This document shows, piece by piece, positions 27,513 to 37,027 of a DNA stretch of 64,000 nt (its first letter is position 1; each line of letters starts with the position of its first letter). Below the pieces are notes generated by a model that was given only the letters and a program-made list of their open reading frames with translations, had not been told where the DNA came from and did not search any database. Source of the stretch: Peptostreptococcus russellii (lineage in GTDB: Bacteria > Bacillota > Clostridia > Peptostreptococcales > Peptostreptococcaceae); the NCBI RefSeq assembly GCF_900110295.1, contig NZ_FODF01000004.1:62001-126000 (forward strand), written 5' to 3'. The translations under genes were made by a program, and so were the position numbers.

Positions 27513-28203
27513 TATTATAGAAATAAATAATTTATCAAAGTCATATGGTAAAAAAGAAGTACTTAAAAACTTAAATTTAAATATTGATTCAGGAAAAATA
27601 GTAGGTCTTCTTGGACCAAATGCAAGTGGTAAGTCTACACTTATAAAAATAATTAATGGACTTTTAAAAGCCGACTCTGGTAGCGTTCATATTGCAGGTC
27701 TCGAACCTGGTGTAGAAACAAAAAAAATAATTTCTTATTTGCCTGAAAAAACTTATATTAACGATTGGATGAAGGTGAAAGACATCATAGAATACTTTGA
27801 AGATTTTTATGAAGACTTTGATATTGATAAAGTTCATGAAATACTTGAAGATTTGGAAATAGACACCAACTCAAAAATAAAGAATCTTTCAAAGGGATCT
27901 AAGGAAAAAGTTCAACTAGCACTTGTAATGTCAAGACATGCTAAAATATACGTTCTTGACGAGCCAATTGGTGGAGTTGACCCTGCTGCTAGAGCCTATA
28001 TTTTAAAAACCATAATTAACAATTTCCCTGAAGGTTCTACTCTAATAATAGTTACCCACTTAATTTCTGAAATAGAAAGTATTTGCGATGAAGTAGCATT
28101 CCTAAGTAATGGAAAAATTGTTATACATGAAAATACTGATAACCTAAGAATGGAAAAAGGCAAATCAGTAGACGCCCTATTTAAGGAGGTATTTAAATGC
28201 TAG
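27505..28203 (+). CDS. ABC transporter ATP-binding protein
   Basis: A 232-residue ABC ATPase that powers the membrane protein encoded downstream. Walker A is GPNASGKST (about 36-44), the signature is LSKGSKEKVQLA, Walker B is IYVLDEPIGGVD, and the H-loop is in IIVTHL. It belongs to the ABC-2 exporter type (CcmA/YtrB-like). The start overlaps the GntR gene, and its AAGGAGG site lies inside that gene. The 3' end overlaps the permease start by seven bases, so the three proteins are translationally coupled. Confidence 0.92.
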   Translation: MNSIIEINNLSKSYGKKEVLKNLNLNIDSGKIVGLLGPNASGKSTLIKIINGLLKADSGSVHIAGLEPGVETKKIISYLPEKTYINDWMKVKDIIEYFEDFYEDFDIDKVHEILEDLEIDTNSKIKNLSKGSKEKVQLALVMSRHAKIYVLDEPIGGVDPAARAYILKTIINNFPEGSTLIIVTHLISEIESICDEVAFLSNGKIVIHENTDNLRMEKGKSVDALFKEVFKC

Positions 28204-29009
28204 GTAAATTAATAAAACACGAATTTAAAGCTTGTTCTAGGTATTTCCTACCTATATATGTTGCACTTTTACTTGTATTTCTTTTAAATGGATTTACTGT
28301 ACCTAAAACATCGGACTCTGTTATATCATTGATCATGATAATTTTACTTACATCTGTAACATTGTTATTTATGTTTATAAATATCTACGTTACCGTTAAA
28401 AGATTTTCTTCTTCCGTATATGGCGAAGAGGGATATCTTACAAACACTTTACCTGTAACATCAAACCAGATTATTGCTTCTAAGGCTATAACTATTTTAA
28501 TATATTCATTTTTATCTACCATAGTATTAGGACTTGCTATTTTGCTTTTACTTACTCCTAATCTATCTAAAATAAATATATTGAATTTTAGTCAATTTAT
28601 AAACGATGCTATGAAGGTAATAAGTTCATCTGAAATAAATGTTACTTTAACAATAATTAACTTTATTTTAGTATTTATAGTTTCAACTGTATCAGCTACA
28701 ATTTTTATTTATTTTTCTATTTCAGTAGCCCACTTAAAACAATGTATAAACCACAAGTATATTTATGGTTTCGTTACTTACTTTGTTCTTAGTGCAGTTG
28801 AATCAGGTGTATCAAACCTTATTCTTAATCATACTGTAGGTAAGACACCACCTAGTGTGGCAACCAATGATCCTGTAATTATAATTAATGCTGTTAACAC
28901 TTTCTTTAATAGTACATTTTTACTTTCTAGTGTTATATCACTAATCTTTACAATTCTTGCATGGATAGCTATTGACTACATGATGAAAAACAAACTTAAT
29001 CTTGAATAA
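28197..29009 (+). CDS. ABC-2 type transporter permease
   Basis: A 270-residue membrane protein with about six hydrophobic helices: near 18-33, 45-65, 100-122, 148-172, 190-212 and 238-258. It has no clear family motif beyond the ABC-2 permease pattern. The start lies within the end of the ATPase gene behind AAGGAGG. Together with the ATPase and the GntR repressor it forms a small self-regulated exporter of unknown substrate, ending at a strong terminator. Confidence 0.85.
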   Translation: MLGKLIKHEFKACSRYFLPIYVALLLVFLLNGFTVPKTSDSVISLIMIILLTSVTLLFMFINIYVTVKRFSSSVYGEEGYLTNTLPVTSNQIIASKAITILIYSFLSTIVLGLAILLLLTPNLSKINILNFSQFINDAMKVISSSEINVTLTIINFILVFIVSTVSATIFIYFSISVAHLKQCINHKYIYGFVTYFVLSAVESGVSNLILNHTVGKTPPSVATNDPVIIINAVNTFFNSTFLLSSVISLIFTILAWIAIDYMMKNKLNLE

Positions 29010-29014
29010 TACTA

Positions 29015-29053
29015 ATGCGACATAGTTAAATCAACTATGTCGCATATTTTTTT
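29015..29053 (+). terminator. Terminator of the GntR-ABC operon
   Basis: ATGCGACATAGTT pairs perfectly with AACTATGTCGCAT around a five-base loop, followed by eight bases that are nearly all T. Confidence 0.95.
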
Positions 29054-29070
29054 AATCAAATATTAAAAAA

Positions 29071-29110
29071 TAAAAAACAGCATCAGTAGATATATTCTAT
29101 TGATGCTGTT
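29071..29110 (-). terminator. Terminator of the sugar-porter gene
   Basis: On the minus strand AACAGCATCA pairs with TGATGCTGTT around a 15-base loop, followed by a T-rich tract. It lies about 170 bases past the MFS stop, converging with the GntR-ABC terminator. Confidence 0.85.
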
Positions 29111-29208
29111 AGTAATAGGCTTTTTATATTAAACAACTTTTCCGATCTTATATGCCTATTATTTAACCTTTGCTTTAATTTAATTTTACTTATTAATCAC
29201 TATTTTTG

Positions 29209-29283
29209 CTTATTAACTACTTTTTTATTTATTATTACTACTTTTTATTTATTATTAACTACTTTTTATTTATTATTAACTAC
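29209..29283. repeat. Short tandem repeat overlapping the end of the MFS gene
   Basis: About three and a half copies of a 20-22 base unit (TTATTAACTACTTTTTATTTA with small variations). The last partial copy supplies the stop codon of the minus-strand MFS gene. It looks like slippage-generated DNA. Confidence 0.75.
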
Positions 29284-30554
29284 TCATTCAGAGTAGCTTT
29301 TTCTAAATCTTTTAGAGATATACCTCTTGTATTTTTTAGATATTTGATATAAGGTATTGAAATTGTTGTGACAGTAAAAAATAAGATCAACGCTACTCCC
29401 AAACCATATTCACTTATTATCATGGGAAATATTAGGCTGCTTAAAAAATTTGAAAACCATAAAGCTGCACTAGATAATCCCATTCCAATACCGCGTATTT
29501 TTTCAGGAAAGATTTCAGATATCAACAACCAAATGACACCTCCGACAAATGCCTGAAAACAGAATACAAATACAATTATAAATAAGGCTACCATATATAT
29601 ATAATATTTTTCTTCATTTAAAAAGCTATTTAAAAGAATAATCAAAAATAAGGACATTGAACACCCTTCAAGACCTATTAATAATATTGTTTTTCTCTCG
29701 TAAGATTCTATTATTTTAAAACTTATAAGCACACCCACTAAAGAAACAAAACCAAGTATTATATTTATAAAAAAACTTTTTTCATTTTTAAATCCAATAG
29801 ATGAAAATATATATGAACTATAATACATTATAATGTTTATACCTGTAAACTGGTGTGTTATACCCAATAATATTCCTGGAATAAAAATTGAAAATCTTCT
29901 TTTATTTTTTTCAAATTTACTTATTATGTGAAATTCTTTCCTTAGTCTTTGATATTCTTTCTTTATATTTCTTTTATTTACTGTTTCTGGAATGAAGAAT
30001 GATCCAATAAAAATTATAATAGATGGTATTATTGCAATTAGAAACATATATCTCCAAGAGATATTTAAATAGTAAAAAATATAATTTACTAAATATGCAA
30101 TAAACTGCGAAAAAACCAGCATTACTTGATTTGTCATTACCATTTTACCACGATTGTTTTCATTTGAAATTTCAGCTATATATATTGGAACGACAGTATT
30201 AATAGCACCAATTGAAAATCCCAAACCAAATCTTCCTAAAATCAACTGAAAAACAGAGTTTGATGCACTTATAACTAAAATAGATATAATGAACATCAAT
30301 GATATAAAAGTTATCACTTTCTTTCTTCCAAATAAATCAGTAATTTTCCCAAATAAAATAGCTCCTATCATTGCAGCCAAGGGAAGTATCGATACAATAA
30401 TCCCCACCTCAGATTTACTTAGATAAAAACTACTACTTTCTGAAAGTATTAAAATTGCACCGTTTATTATACTACTGTTATATCCGAATAAAAAACCTCC
30501 CAATGTTACAATCATCAAGATAACTTTTATATTTTTTATTGTGAACCCCTTCAT
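29280..30554 (-). CDS. MFS sugar porter
   Basis: A 424-residue major facilitator of the sugar porter family with twelve predicted helices. The first loop has GKITDLFGRKKV, and the GRFGLGFSIGAINTVVPIYIAEISNENNRGKMV region matches the family signature for helices 4-5. The central PESPRWL-type motif is replaced by FFIPETVNKRN, so it is a divergent member. One base separates its ATG from the stop of the GlcG/HbpS-like gene upstream, so the two are coupled. A second porter lies further upstream in the same locus. The substrate may be inositol or another polyol. Confidence 0.87.
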   Translation of the reverse strand: MKGFTIKNIKVILMIVTLGGFLFGYNSSIINGAILILSESSSFYLSKSEVGIIVSILPLAAMIGAILFGKITDLFGRKKVITFISLMFIISILVISASNSVFQLILGRFGLGFSIGAINTVVPIYIAEISNENNRGKMVMTNQVMLVFSQFIAYLVNYIFYYLNISWRYMFLIAIIPSIIIFIGSFFIPETVNKRNIKKEYQRLRKEFHIISKFEKNKRRFSIFIPGILLGITHQFTGINIIMYYSSYIFSSIGFKNEKSFFINIILGFVSLVGVLISFKIIESYERKTILLIGLEGCSMSLFLIILLNSFLNEEKYYIYMVALFIIVFVFCFQAFVGGVIWLLISEIFPEKIRGIGMGLSSAALWFSNFLSSLIFPMIISEYGLGVALILFFTVTTISIPYIKYLKNTRGISLKDLEKATLNE

Positions 30555-30555
30555 A

Positions 30556-31014
30556 TTACTTATTTAAGAATTCTCTAATCATTTTTACACATATTTCATG
30601 ATCTTCATCTCCAGAAAGTCCACATACTGTAATACTTCCAACTACACCAGTTCCTTTAATTGTTAGAGGGAAAGAACCCCCTTCAGCCTGATAGAATTCT
30701 TCATCTAGTAATCCATTATCAGAAAAAGTCTGATTATTGCTTAAAAACATTTCTTTTACAAATTTAGAAGAGTGGAAATATCTGTCTACTACATTTTTCT
30801 TTCTGTTATACCACATCTGATTTTCATAACAAGTTCCATCCATTAGATGACTAAAAAGAACTTGTCTATTTCTTTCTATCTTAACACCCATACTTATATT
30901 ATTAGCCTTTGAATATTCTATTATCATCAATCCCAATTTCAAAGCATCGTCATTGTTGAACTTTTCAAATACTAATTCTCTTTCTTCATTTAATAAATCT
31001 TCGAGTATATTCAT
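30556..31014 (-). CDS. GlcG/HbpS-like (UPF0303, haem-degrading domain) protein
   Basis: A 152-residue protein with the DUF336/haem-degrading fold seen in UPF0303 proteins. Helpful blocks are ALKLGLMIIEYSKAN near the start, the FYQAEGGSFPLTIKG motif and GVVGSITVCGLSGDEDHEICV near the end. The Pfam name does not prove haem degradation. Members often occur beside sugar or glycol catabolic genes, as here, and their role there is unknown. The start has GGGAG upstream and the gene is coupled to the MFS gene by a one-base gap. Confidence 0.82.
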   Translation of the reverse strand: MNILEDLLNEERELVFEKFNNDDALKLGLMIIEYSKANNISMGVKIERNRQVLFSHLMDGTCYENQMWYNRKKNVVDRYFHSSKFVKEMFLSNNQTFSDNGLLDEEFYQAEGGSFPLTIKGTGVVGSITVCGLSGDEDHEICVKMIREFLNK

Positions 31015-31035
31015 ATTTTTATTCTCCCAATTAAT

Positions 31036-31090
31036 GTCAAAAAATAAGAATGGTGATTATTCAATAATAATATCTAAAAATCACCATTCA
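31036..31090 (-). terminator. Terminator after the first inositol dehydrogenase gene
   Basis: GAATGGTGAT and ATCACCATTC (31048-31089) enclose an AT-rich loop; on the minus strand TTATTTTTTG follows. It probably ends the main inositol operon, with some read-through into the GlcG/MFS pair. Confidence 0.72.
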
Positions 31091-31200
31091 TTAAATTTTT
31101 TCAATATAATAACTATCTATCAAATCTTTTTTAAAACTAATTTATTATAATTTTAAAATTACATAAAAGCATTTAAAAATTTTATTTTTTAAAAGCTATT

Positions 31201-32235
31201 TTACTTAAAGTTTTTATAGAATTCTGGTTTTTCCATTAATTTGATTTCTTCTGTTTCACCAGTTTTCTGTGATTTAATACTTGCGTCTGCTGTTACAGCT
31301 GCAACATATCCATCCCAAGAACAAGGCCCATTTAATTCTCTACCAGAATTTAATCTGTCTGCTATATCCTGGAACTCAACATCATATGCAGCTATGAATC
31401 TTTCTTTCCAATCAGTTAATATATCTGTACTTCTCTTTGCAGCCTTACTTAGAGTAACACTTGGTACTGCAGGTAATTGAGCCATACCTAGTTCACCCAC
31501 TATATCACAGTGTATATCATATCCGTAAGCATTAACGAATACTTCTGTAACTACATTTACACCAGATTCTGTTTCTATTACTATAACTTGTGGATCCTGA
31601 AGTCCCTTGCTATATTCCTTAGTTATATCAGCTCTCTTAGGGAAGTATACCTTTACATTCTTGTATTCTTCACCTAATAACCAATGTACTATTTCTATTT
31701 CATGTATAAATGTTTCAACAATTGCTCTTTCACTTTCATAGTCCTTTGGCTGAGAAAGATATGTATTGAAGTGTCTACAATGCATCATTAAAGGTGCTCC
31801 TATTTCTCCTTCAACTATATACTTCTTTAACTGCTGGTATCCAGGATCATATCTTCTCATAAATCCTACCTGAACCATTCTCTTTCCATTCTTTTCTTCT
31901 GCTTCCATTATAGCCTGACATTCTTCTGCTGTCATAGAAAGTGGCTTTTCTACGAATACATACTTTCCATTGTTTAATGCTTCAAGAGCTATTTCTGCAT
32001 GAGCTTCGTTATTAGCTGTACAAACAACTAGTTCTACTTCGCTATCCTTTACTAAATCCTTGTAATCTGCATAATCCTTTATATGCTCAAGATTTAATCT
32101 CTTTAAAGCTTCCTTTGCCTTGTTAGGAACTATATCACAAACTGCAACTACTTCTACTCCTGAAACTCTGTTTTGAAGTCTGTTTAAGTGATCTTCTCCT
32201 ATTTTACCTATACCTACTACACCAACTTTTATCAT
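31201..32235 (-). CDS. iolG: Gfo/Idh/MocA oxidoreductase, inositol 2-dehydrogenase-like
   Basis: A 344-residue NAD-dependent dehydrogenase that likely oxidises myo-inositol or a stereoisomer to the inosose. The Rossmann motif GIGKIG is at 8-13, and the family EKPLS motif (FVEKPLSMTAEECQ) carries the catalytic lysine. The HEIEIVHWLLGEEYKNVKVYFP segment resembles classical IolG/IdhA more than its two neighbours do. The start has TTGGAGG upstream. Last gene of the operon iolG-like, iolE, porter, iolG-like, iolG. The stereoisomer preference is not readable. Confidence 0.85.
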   Translation of the reverse strand: MIKVGVVGIGKIGEDHLNRLQNRVSGVEVVAVCDIVPNKAKEALKRLNLEHIKDYADYKDLVKDSEVELVVCTANNEAHAEIALEALNNGKYVFVEKPLSMTAEECQAIMEAEEKNGKRMVQVGFMRRYDPGYQQLKKYIVEGEIGAPLMMHCRHFNTYLSQPKDYESERAIVETFIHEIEIVHWLLGEEYKNVKVYFPKRADITKEYSKGLQDPQVIVIETESGVNVVTEVFVNAYGYDIHCDIVGELGMAQLPAVPSVTLSKAAKRSTDILTDWKERFIAAYDVEFQDIADRLNSGRELNGPCSWDGYVAAVTADASIKSQKTGETEEIKLMEKPEFYKNFK

Positions 32236-32256
32236 GGTTTACCTCCAATTTATATT

Positions 32257-33285
32257 CTATAAATCTATTTTACAGTCAACTGAAACTGCTCTACCATTAT
32301 TTTGAAGTGACTCAAAAGCTGCTACAGCTATTCTCTGAGCCTTTATAACATCTTCAAGTTTACACTGTATCTCTCCTCCATTTAGTAGAGTATCTACAAA
32401 CATCTGTATTTCTTTTACATATGCATTGTGATATCTATCCATAAATATTGGATATGGGTTTTTCATTACTGTTCCCTCTTCACCATAGAATTTAACATTT
32501 GACCCGCTTACGTTTTCAGCTACAAGCATTCCCTTTTCACCAAAAACTTCAACTCTCTGATCATATCCAAATGTTGTTCTTCTACTGTTATCTATTACAG
32601 CAAAACTTCCATCTTCAAACTCAAGTATTGCTACAAGAGTATCAACATCATTTAGTTCTTTAAGTCCTTTGTCAATCAACGTATTTCCTTTAACTATTAC
32701 TTCCTTGACTTCTTTGCCCATCATATATCTAGCCATATCGAAATCATGCATTGTAAAGTCAAATACAAGACCGCCTATTCTCTTTATAAGTTCATGAGAT
32801 ATTACAAATGGATCTCTTGAAGTAATTTTAACCATTTCAAGATTGCCAAGCTTGCCTGCTCTAACCTGTTCATATACATCTCTGTAATCTTTGTCAAATC
32901 TTCTGTTGAATCCAATTTGAACCTTTGCTCCAGTTTCTCTTTGAACTTTTAAAACTTCTAGATTTTTCTCATCATCCATTGACATACTTAAAGCTTTTTC
33001 ACAAAATACATTTTTACCAGCTTTCATTGCATAAATTGCATGTTCTGGGTGTATTATTGTTGGTGTCGCTATTACAACTGTGTCAATATCAGCATTGTCA
33101 ATCATTTCTTCAAAACTTAAATAAACATCCTTTATTCCAAGTTCATTTTGGGCTATTTCAAGTTGTTCTTTTTCTAGACTACAAGCTGCAACTACTTCTA
33201 CGTTTGAAACATATCTTGTAATATTTTTTGCATGAGTCATACCCATACGTCCTAGACCAGCTATGCCTATTTTTAACTTCTTCAT
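32257..33285 (-). CDS. Gfo/Idh/MocA oxidoreductase, inositol dehydrogenase paralogue
   Basis: A 342-residue NAD(P)-dependent dehydrogenase with GLGRMG at 10-15 and an ENVFCEKALSM-type catalytic motif; this copy has EKA in place of the usual EKP. The VFDFTMHDFDMARYMMG block is shared with the 35661-36692 copy, so these two are close paralogues. RRFDKDYRDVYE precedes it. They probably act on different inositol isomers or keto-sugars. It lies 21 bases upstream of the third dehydrogenase. Confidence 0.83.
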   Translation of the reverse strand: MKKLKIGIAGLGRMGMTHAKNITRYVSNVEVVAACSLEKEQLEIAQNELGIKDVYLSFEEMIDNADIDTVVIATPTIIHPEHAIYAMKAGKNVFCEKALSMSMDDEKNLEVLKVQRETGAKVQIGFNRRFDKDYRDVYEQVRAGKLGNLEMVKITSRDPFVISHELIKRIGGLVFDFTMHDFDMARYMMGKEVKEVIVKGNTLIDKGLKELNDVDTLVAILEFEDGSFAVIDNSRRTTFGYDQRVEVFGEKGMLVAENVSGSNVKFYGEEGTVMKNPYPIFMDRYHNAYVKEIQMFVDTLLNGGEIQCKLEDVIKAQRIAVAAFESLQNNGRAVSVDCKIDL

Positions 33286-33315
33286 ATAATTACCTCTTTT
33301 TACACTGTCTAATAT

Positions 33316-34704
33316 TTATACTGCCTTCTTTAACTCCGCTTCAAGTTGTTCGAAAGATTTTCCACTTGTTTCTGGAAGGAACTTAATTACATATAAGATT
33401 CCTATTATATTACATATAAAGAATACTAAGAAAGATCCATTTAGTCCCATATTCTCCTGCATAATTGGGAATAACTGAGCTACAAGAGCATTTCCTATCC
33501 ATAAGAAGAAAGTACATATACCCATTGCTAGACCACCTATTCTTCTTGGGAATACTTCAGATAATACAAGCCATGGTATTGGTCCTACTGTTCCTTGGAA
33601 AACAAGAACAAATATTAAAACCATAACAAATACTACAACTGGCTTTACGGCTAATGCAAGTGGAATAATTCCTGCAGAAACTAATGTCATTAATCCCATT
33701 GATATTGTTGTTACAGCTAAACCACTTAGTAACAATTTTCTTCTTGTTATCTTGTTTATGAACATTACACTTACAGCTGCTCCTATTATAGATACAACAC
33801 CTATTGCTGCATTAGCTGCAGTTGCTACTGTCTGACTAAATCCTGCATCTTTAAGTATAGCTGCACCGTAATACATCATAATATTGATACCTACAACCTG
33901 TTGAACAAGTCCAAGACCTATTCCTATAAGTACAATTCTCAATAGCCAAGGTTCTTTAAAAATATCCGCTATTGTAGCTTTTTCTTCTTTTGACTCTCTT
34001 ACTGCTACCTGTTTAAGCTCTCTTATTTCTCTAGCTGCAGCCTCTTCTGTTCTTACCTTTTTAAGAACCCTTTCAGCTTCATCAAGTCTATTATTTACTA
34101 CTAACCATCTTGGTGATTCCGGTATTACAAATACTAGAAGCAATAATAATACTGAAGGTATTACTGCAACACCAAGCATTACTCTCCATATAGCTGGATT
34201 ATTTGCAAATATATTACTTAAAATACCGTTTGAAGCAAATGCTAAAAACTGTCCTGTTACTATAAGAAGCTGATTCATTGTAACAATCTTACCTCTTTCT
34301 TCTGCAGGAGCTATTTCTGCAAGGTAAACTGGTACTGTAACTGAAACCGCACCTACTGCAAAACCTAATATTAATCTTGCAAATATTAAAACTGAAATAT
34401 TTGGCACTATTGCACATCCGAAAGTTGAAACTGTAAATAATACAGATAGTAGAAGTAATAACTTCTTTCTACCAATCTTATCTGCGATTGCTCCACCAAA
34501 CCATGCACCAAATGCTGCACCTATTGTCAATAAACTTGCAACTGCACCTATTTGGGCTGCTGTTGCACCTAACTGATCCGGTCTTTTTATTAAAAGATCG
34601 ACTCCATTTATTACTCCTGTATTAAAACCAAACATTAAACTACCTATAGTAGCAATATATACAAATCGATATAAGTTCTTTTTTGATTTTGTATCTAAAG
34701 ACAT
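33316..34704 (-). CDS. MFS sugar porter, IolT-like inositol transporter
   Basis: A 462-residue sugar porter with twelve helices and all family hallmarks: GGAIADKIGRKKLL, PESPRWL after helix 6, QQVVGINIMMYYGA in helix 7, and PETSGKSFEQLE at the C-terminus. These resemble proton-coupled myo-inositol carriers such as IolT. The position between iolE and a dehydrogenase gene supports inositol. AGGAGG precedes the ATG. Confidence 0.88.
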   Translation of the reverse strand: MSLDTKSKKNLYRFVYIATIGSLMFGFNTGVINGVDLLIKRPDQLGATAAQIGAVASLLTIGAAFGAWFGGAIADKIGRKKLLLLLSVLFTVSTFGCAIVPNISVLIFARLILGFAVGAVSVTVPVYLAEIAPAEERGKIVTMNQLLIVTGQFLAFASNGILSNIFANNPAIWRVMLGVAVIPSVLLLLLVFVIPESPRWLVVNNRLDEAERVLKKVRTEEAAAREIRELKQVAVRESKEEKATIADIFKEPWLLRIVLIGIGLGLVQQVVGINIMMYYGAAILKDAGFSQTVATAANAAIGVVSIIGAAVSVMFINKITRRKLLLSGLAVTTISMGLMTLVSAGIIPLALAVKPVVVFVMVLIFVLVFQGTVGPIPWLVLSEVFPRRIGGLAMGICTFFLWIGNALVAQLFPIMQENMGLNGSFLVFFICNIIGILYVIKFLPETSGKSFEQLEAELKKAV

Positions 34705-34724
34705 TAAAGCATCCTCCTAATTTT

Positions 34725-35627
34725 TTATATAAACTTTCTTAATGCCTGCATATAGTTAAATCCCTTTATAGCGTATTCCAATGGATTTGCAATCTTTGGA
34801 TCCTGTTCTGCTTCTACAACTATCCATCCTGAATAATTTATCTCTAAAAGGAAATCATATATTTCTTTATAGTCTATGCAACCATCTCCAGGTACTGTAA
34901 ACATTCCATGTAAAAATGATCCTAGGAAACTCATTTCCTGTGCTTTTGCTTCTTTAAGCTTTTCTGGTCTTACATCCTTAAAATGTACATGTGCTATTCT
35001 GTCCTTAAACTCTTTTAACATAGGCATATATTCACCATCCGATACAAATATATGTCCTGTATCAAATAAAAGATATACTTTTGTAGGATCAGTCATATTC
35101 ATTAACTTTCTTGTTTCTTCAAGAGTCTGAACTCCTGTACCCATATGATGATGATAACATAACTTTAGATCATGTTTATTTGCTATCTCTCCAAGAACAT
35201 TTAGTCCTTCAGCTAAAATTTTAAATTCTTCTTCTGTATATATTGGTTTTTGAGTATAAACACATACATCAGTCTTTCCTTGCACACTAGCTGTCTGTTC
35301 AGAATAAACTGCAACATCAGCTCCTACAGACTGAAGAAATTCACAATGCTTTGTAAAATCCTCAATTGATTTTTCTAAACCATCTTGAATTAAAAAACCA
35401 CTAAACCACTGAGCAGCAATTCTCATATTTCTTAGAGAAAGTTCCTTGTTTAATTCTTCTGCAGAAGTCGGATAACATCCTCCTATTTCAGTACCTTCAA
35501 ATCCAGCAATCTTTGCGTCACTAAGTATTTGTTTATATGTATTTTCCTTACCAATTTCAGGAATATCATCATTTCTCCATCCTATTGGAGCAATACCGTA
35601 TCTAATATTTTTTACTTCATAAGACAT
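34725..35627 (-). CDS. iolE: myo-Inosose-2 dehydratase-like
   Basis: IolE dehydrates 2-keto-myo-inositol to a diketone, the second step of inositol degradation. It is a TIM-barrel metal enzyme of the AP-endonuclease 2/xylose isomerase-like fold. The 300-residue product starts with [17 protein letters not shown], the strongest IolE signature, followed by GFEGTEIGG. Metal ligands are likely in [23 protein letters not shown] and VVEAEQDP. It is adjacent to three inositol dehydrogenase-like genes and a porter. The later enzymes (IolD, IolB, IolC, IolJ) are not in this window. Confidence 0.88.
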   Translation of the reverse strand: MSYEVKNIRYGIAPIGWRNDDIPEIGKENTYKQILSDAKIAGFEGTEIGGCYPTSAEELNKELSLRNMRIAAQWFSGFLIQDGLEKSIEDFTKHCEFLQSVGADVAVYSEQTASVQGKTDVCVYTQKPIYTEEEFKILAEGLNVLGEIANKHDLKLCYHHHMGTGVQTLEETRKLMNMTDPTKVYLLFDTGHIFVSDGEYMPMLKEFKDRIAHVHFKDVRPEKLKEAKAQEMSFLGSFLHGMFTVPGDGCIDYKEIYDFLLEINYSGWIVVEAEQDPKIANPLEYAIKGFNYMQALRKFI

Positions 35628-35660
35628 TTTTTTACCTCTTTTATCTAAAATTTAATCAAA

Positions 35661-36692
35661 TTATATTTCTTCAACTATATCAATTTTTACAGGCAATCCT
35701 GTTTCTAAAGACTTCTGAGCTGCTATACCTATTCTTTGAGCCTTTAATGCATCTAGTCCAACACATACTATTGGCGCATCATTTAGTATAGAGTTTGCAA
35801 ACATCTTTACTTCATTCTTGTATGCATCTGTATATCTAACCTGGAACATTGGAAGTGGCTTAGCAAGTTCAACAGCATTTTCATTGTAATATTCTACTGT
35901 TGAAGCACTATAATTTTCAGCCTTTAACATTCCCTTTGAACCAAATACTTCTACTCTCTGGTCATATCCATACACAGCTTTTCTGCTATTATCTATAATT
36001 GCATATCCACCATTAGCAAACTGGAGAATTATTACTAAAGTGTCTACATCGTTGATATTTTTTAAAGTTGGATCTATAAGTGTATTTCCTTTTGCATATA
36101 CTTCGACTACTTCACTTCCCATCATATATCTAGCCATATCGAAATCATGCATTGTAAAGTCAAATATAAGTGTACCTATTCTCAAGATAAGGTCATGAGG
36201 AAGTAAATCTGGATCCCTTGAAGTTATTTTTACAATTTGAGGATCTCCTATCTTCCCTTCTCTAACCATTTCATAAGTCTTTCTAAACTGAGGATCAAAT
36301 CTTCTGTTAAATGCCATCTGTAATTTAACACCGTTTTCTTTTACAACATTAAGTACATTTATTGTATCTTTCTCATCAAGACTCATACTTAAAGGCTTTT
36401 CACACATAATATGTTTTTTATGTTTTGCAGCTTCTAAAACTATTTCTTCATGTGTATTTGTTGATGTAAATATAAATACTGCTTCTACATCATCCTGCTT
36501 TAATAAATCCTTATAGTCTGAATAACGAGCATCTTTTGTTATATTTAGTTGATCTAATTCTTCTGATAGCTTATCTACCATCATGTCTGCAACTGCAACT
36601 ATTTCTATTTCAGTCATAGATGAAATATTTCTTAAATGCATAAAACCTGCTCTTCCTAAACCTATTACTCCAGCTTTTAATTTTCTTTTCAT
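35661..36692 (-). CDS. Gfo/Idh/MocA oxidoreductase, inositol dehydrogenase paralogue
   Basis: A 343-residue dehydrogenase, first gene of the inositol operon. It has GLGRAG at about 10-15, the catalytic CEKPLSMSLDEKD motif, and the same TLIFDFTMHDFDMARYMMG block as the 32257-33285 gene. AGGAGG precedes the ATG. Upstream are four LacI-type operator-like sites. Whether it oxidises myo-, scyllo- or another inositol cannot be told by eye. Confidence 0.84.
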   Translation of the reverse strand: MKRKLKAGVIGLGRAGFMHLRNISSMTEIEIVAVADMMVDKLSEELDQLNITKDARYSDYKDLLKQDDVEAVFIFTSTNTHEEIVLEAAKHKKHIMCEKPLSMSLDEKDTINVLNVVKENGVKLQMAFNRRFDPQFRKTYEMVREGKIGDPQIVKITSRDPDLLPHDLILRIGTLIFDFTMHDFDMARYMMGSEVVEVYAKGNTLIDPTLKNINDVDTLVIILQFANGGYAIIDNSRKAVYGYDQRVEVFGSKGMLKAENYSASTVEYYNENAVELAKPLPMFQVRYTDAYKNEVKMFANSILNDAPIVCVGLDALKAQRIGIAAQKSLETGLPVKIDIVEEI

Positions 36693-36774
36693 TTTTACCT
36701 CCTGATTTTCATCGAAATTTTTTATTTATTATTAATTATTAAAGCAATTCTTTTCTGTAAATATTAATCTTTAG

Positions 36775-36788
36775 TGTAACCGATTACA
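36775..36788. promoter_or_regulatory. LacI-type operator-like site 1
   Basis: TGTAACCGATTACA is a near-palindrome centred on CG, with only one asymmetric pair. It is repeated exactly 30 bases away as site 2. It lies in the leader of the inositol operon. Confidence 0.65.
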
Positions 36789-36804
36789 TCTGTAATATGG
36801 AAAA

Positions 36805-36818
36805 TGTAACCGATTACA
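36805..36818. promoter_or_regulatory. LacI-type operator-like site 2
   Basis: An identical copy of site 1 (TGTAACCGATTACA), 30 bases further, about three helical turns, so both would face the same side of the DNA. Confidence 0.65.
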
Positions 36819-36930
36819 CTTGCAAAACAATAAACAATTCTTCAAATCAACTTATATTAAATATTAAAAAACATTTAAATTTAGATTTTCACCTTGTTCT
36901 ATTATTTTTAAGTTTAAATCTATCAGTTTA

Positions 36931-36963
36931 GTAAACCGGTTACACTTTTCTAATTTTAGTATA
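36931..36963 (-). promoter_or_regulatory. Candidate iol promoter -10 box and operator-like site 3
   Basis: The minus strand has TATACT (36958-36963) as a possible -10 box; the -35 is poor. Operator-like GTAAACCGGTTACA (36931-36944) begins about 14 bases downstream, so a bound LacI-type protein would sit over the start region. The core AACCGGTT is a perfect palindrome. Confidence 0.55.
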
Positions 36964-37027
36964 CCAGCTCACTTGAATTTATAGTTAATAATCTAGTAAC
37001 TCCTGTACATCTAGTAAAAAACTTTTA

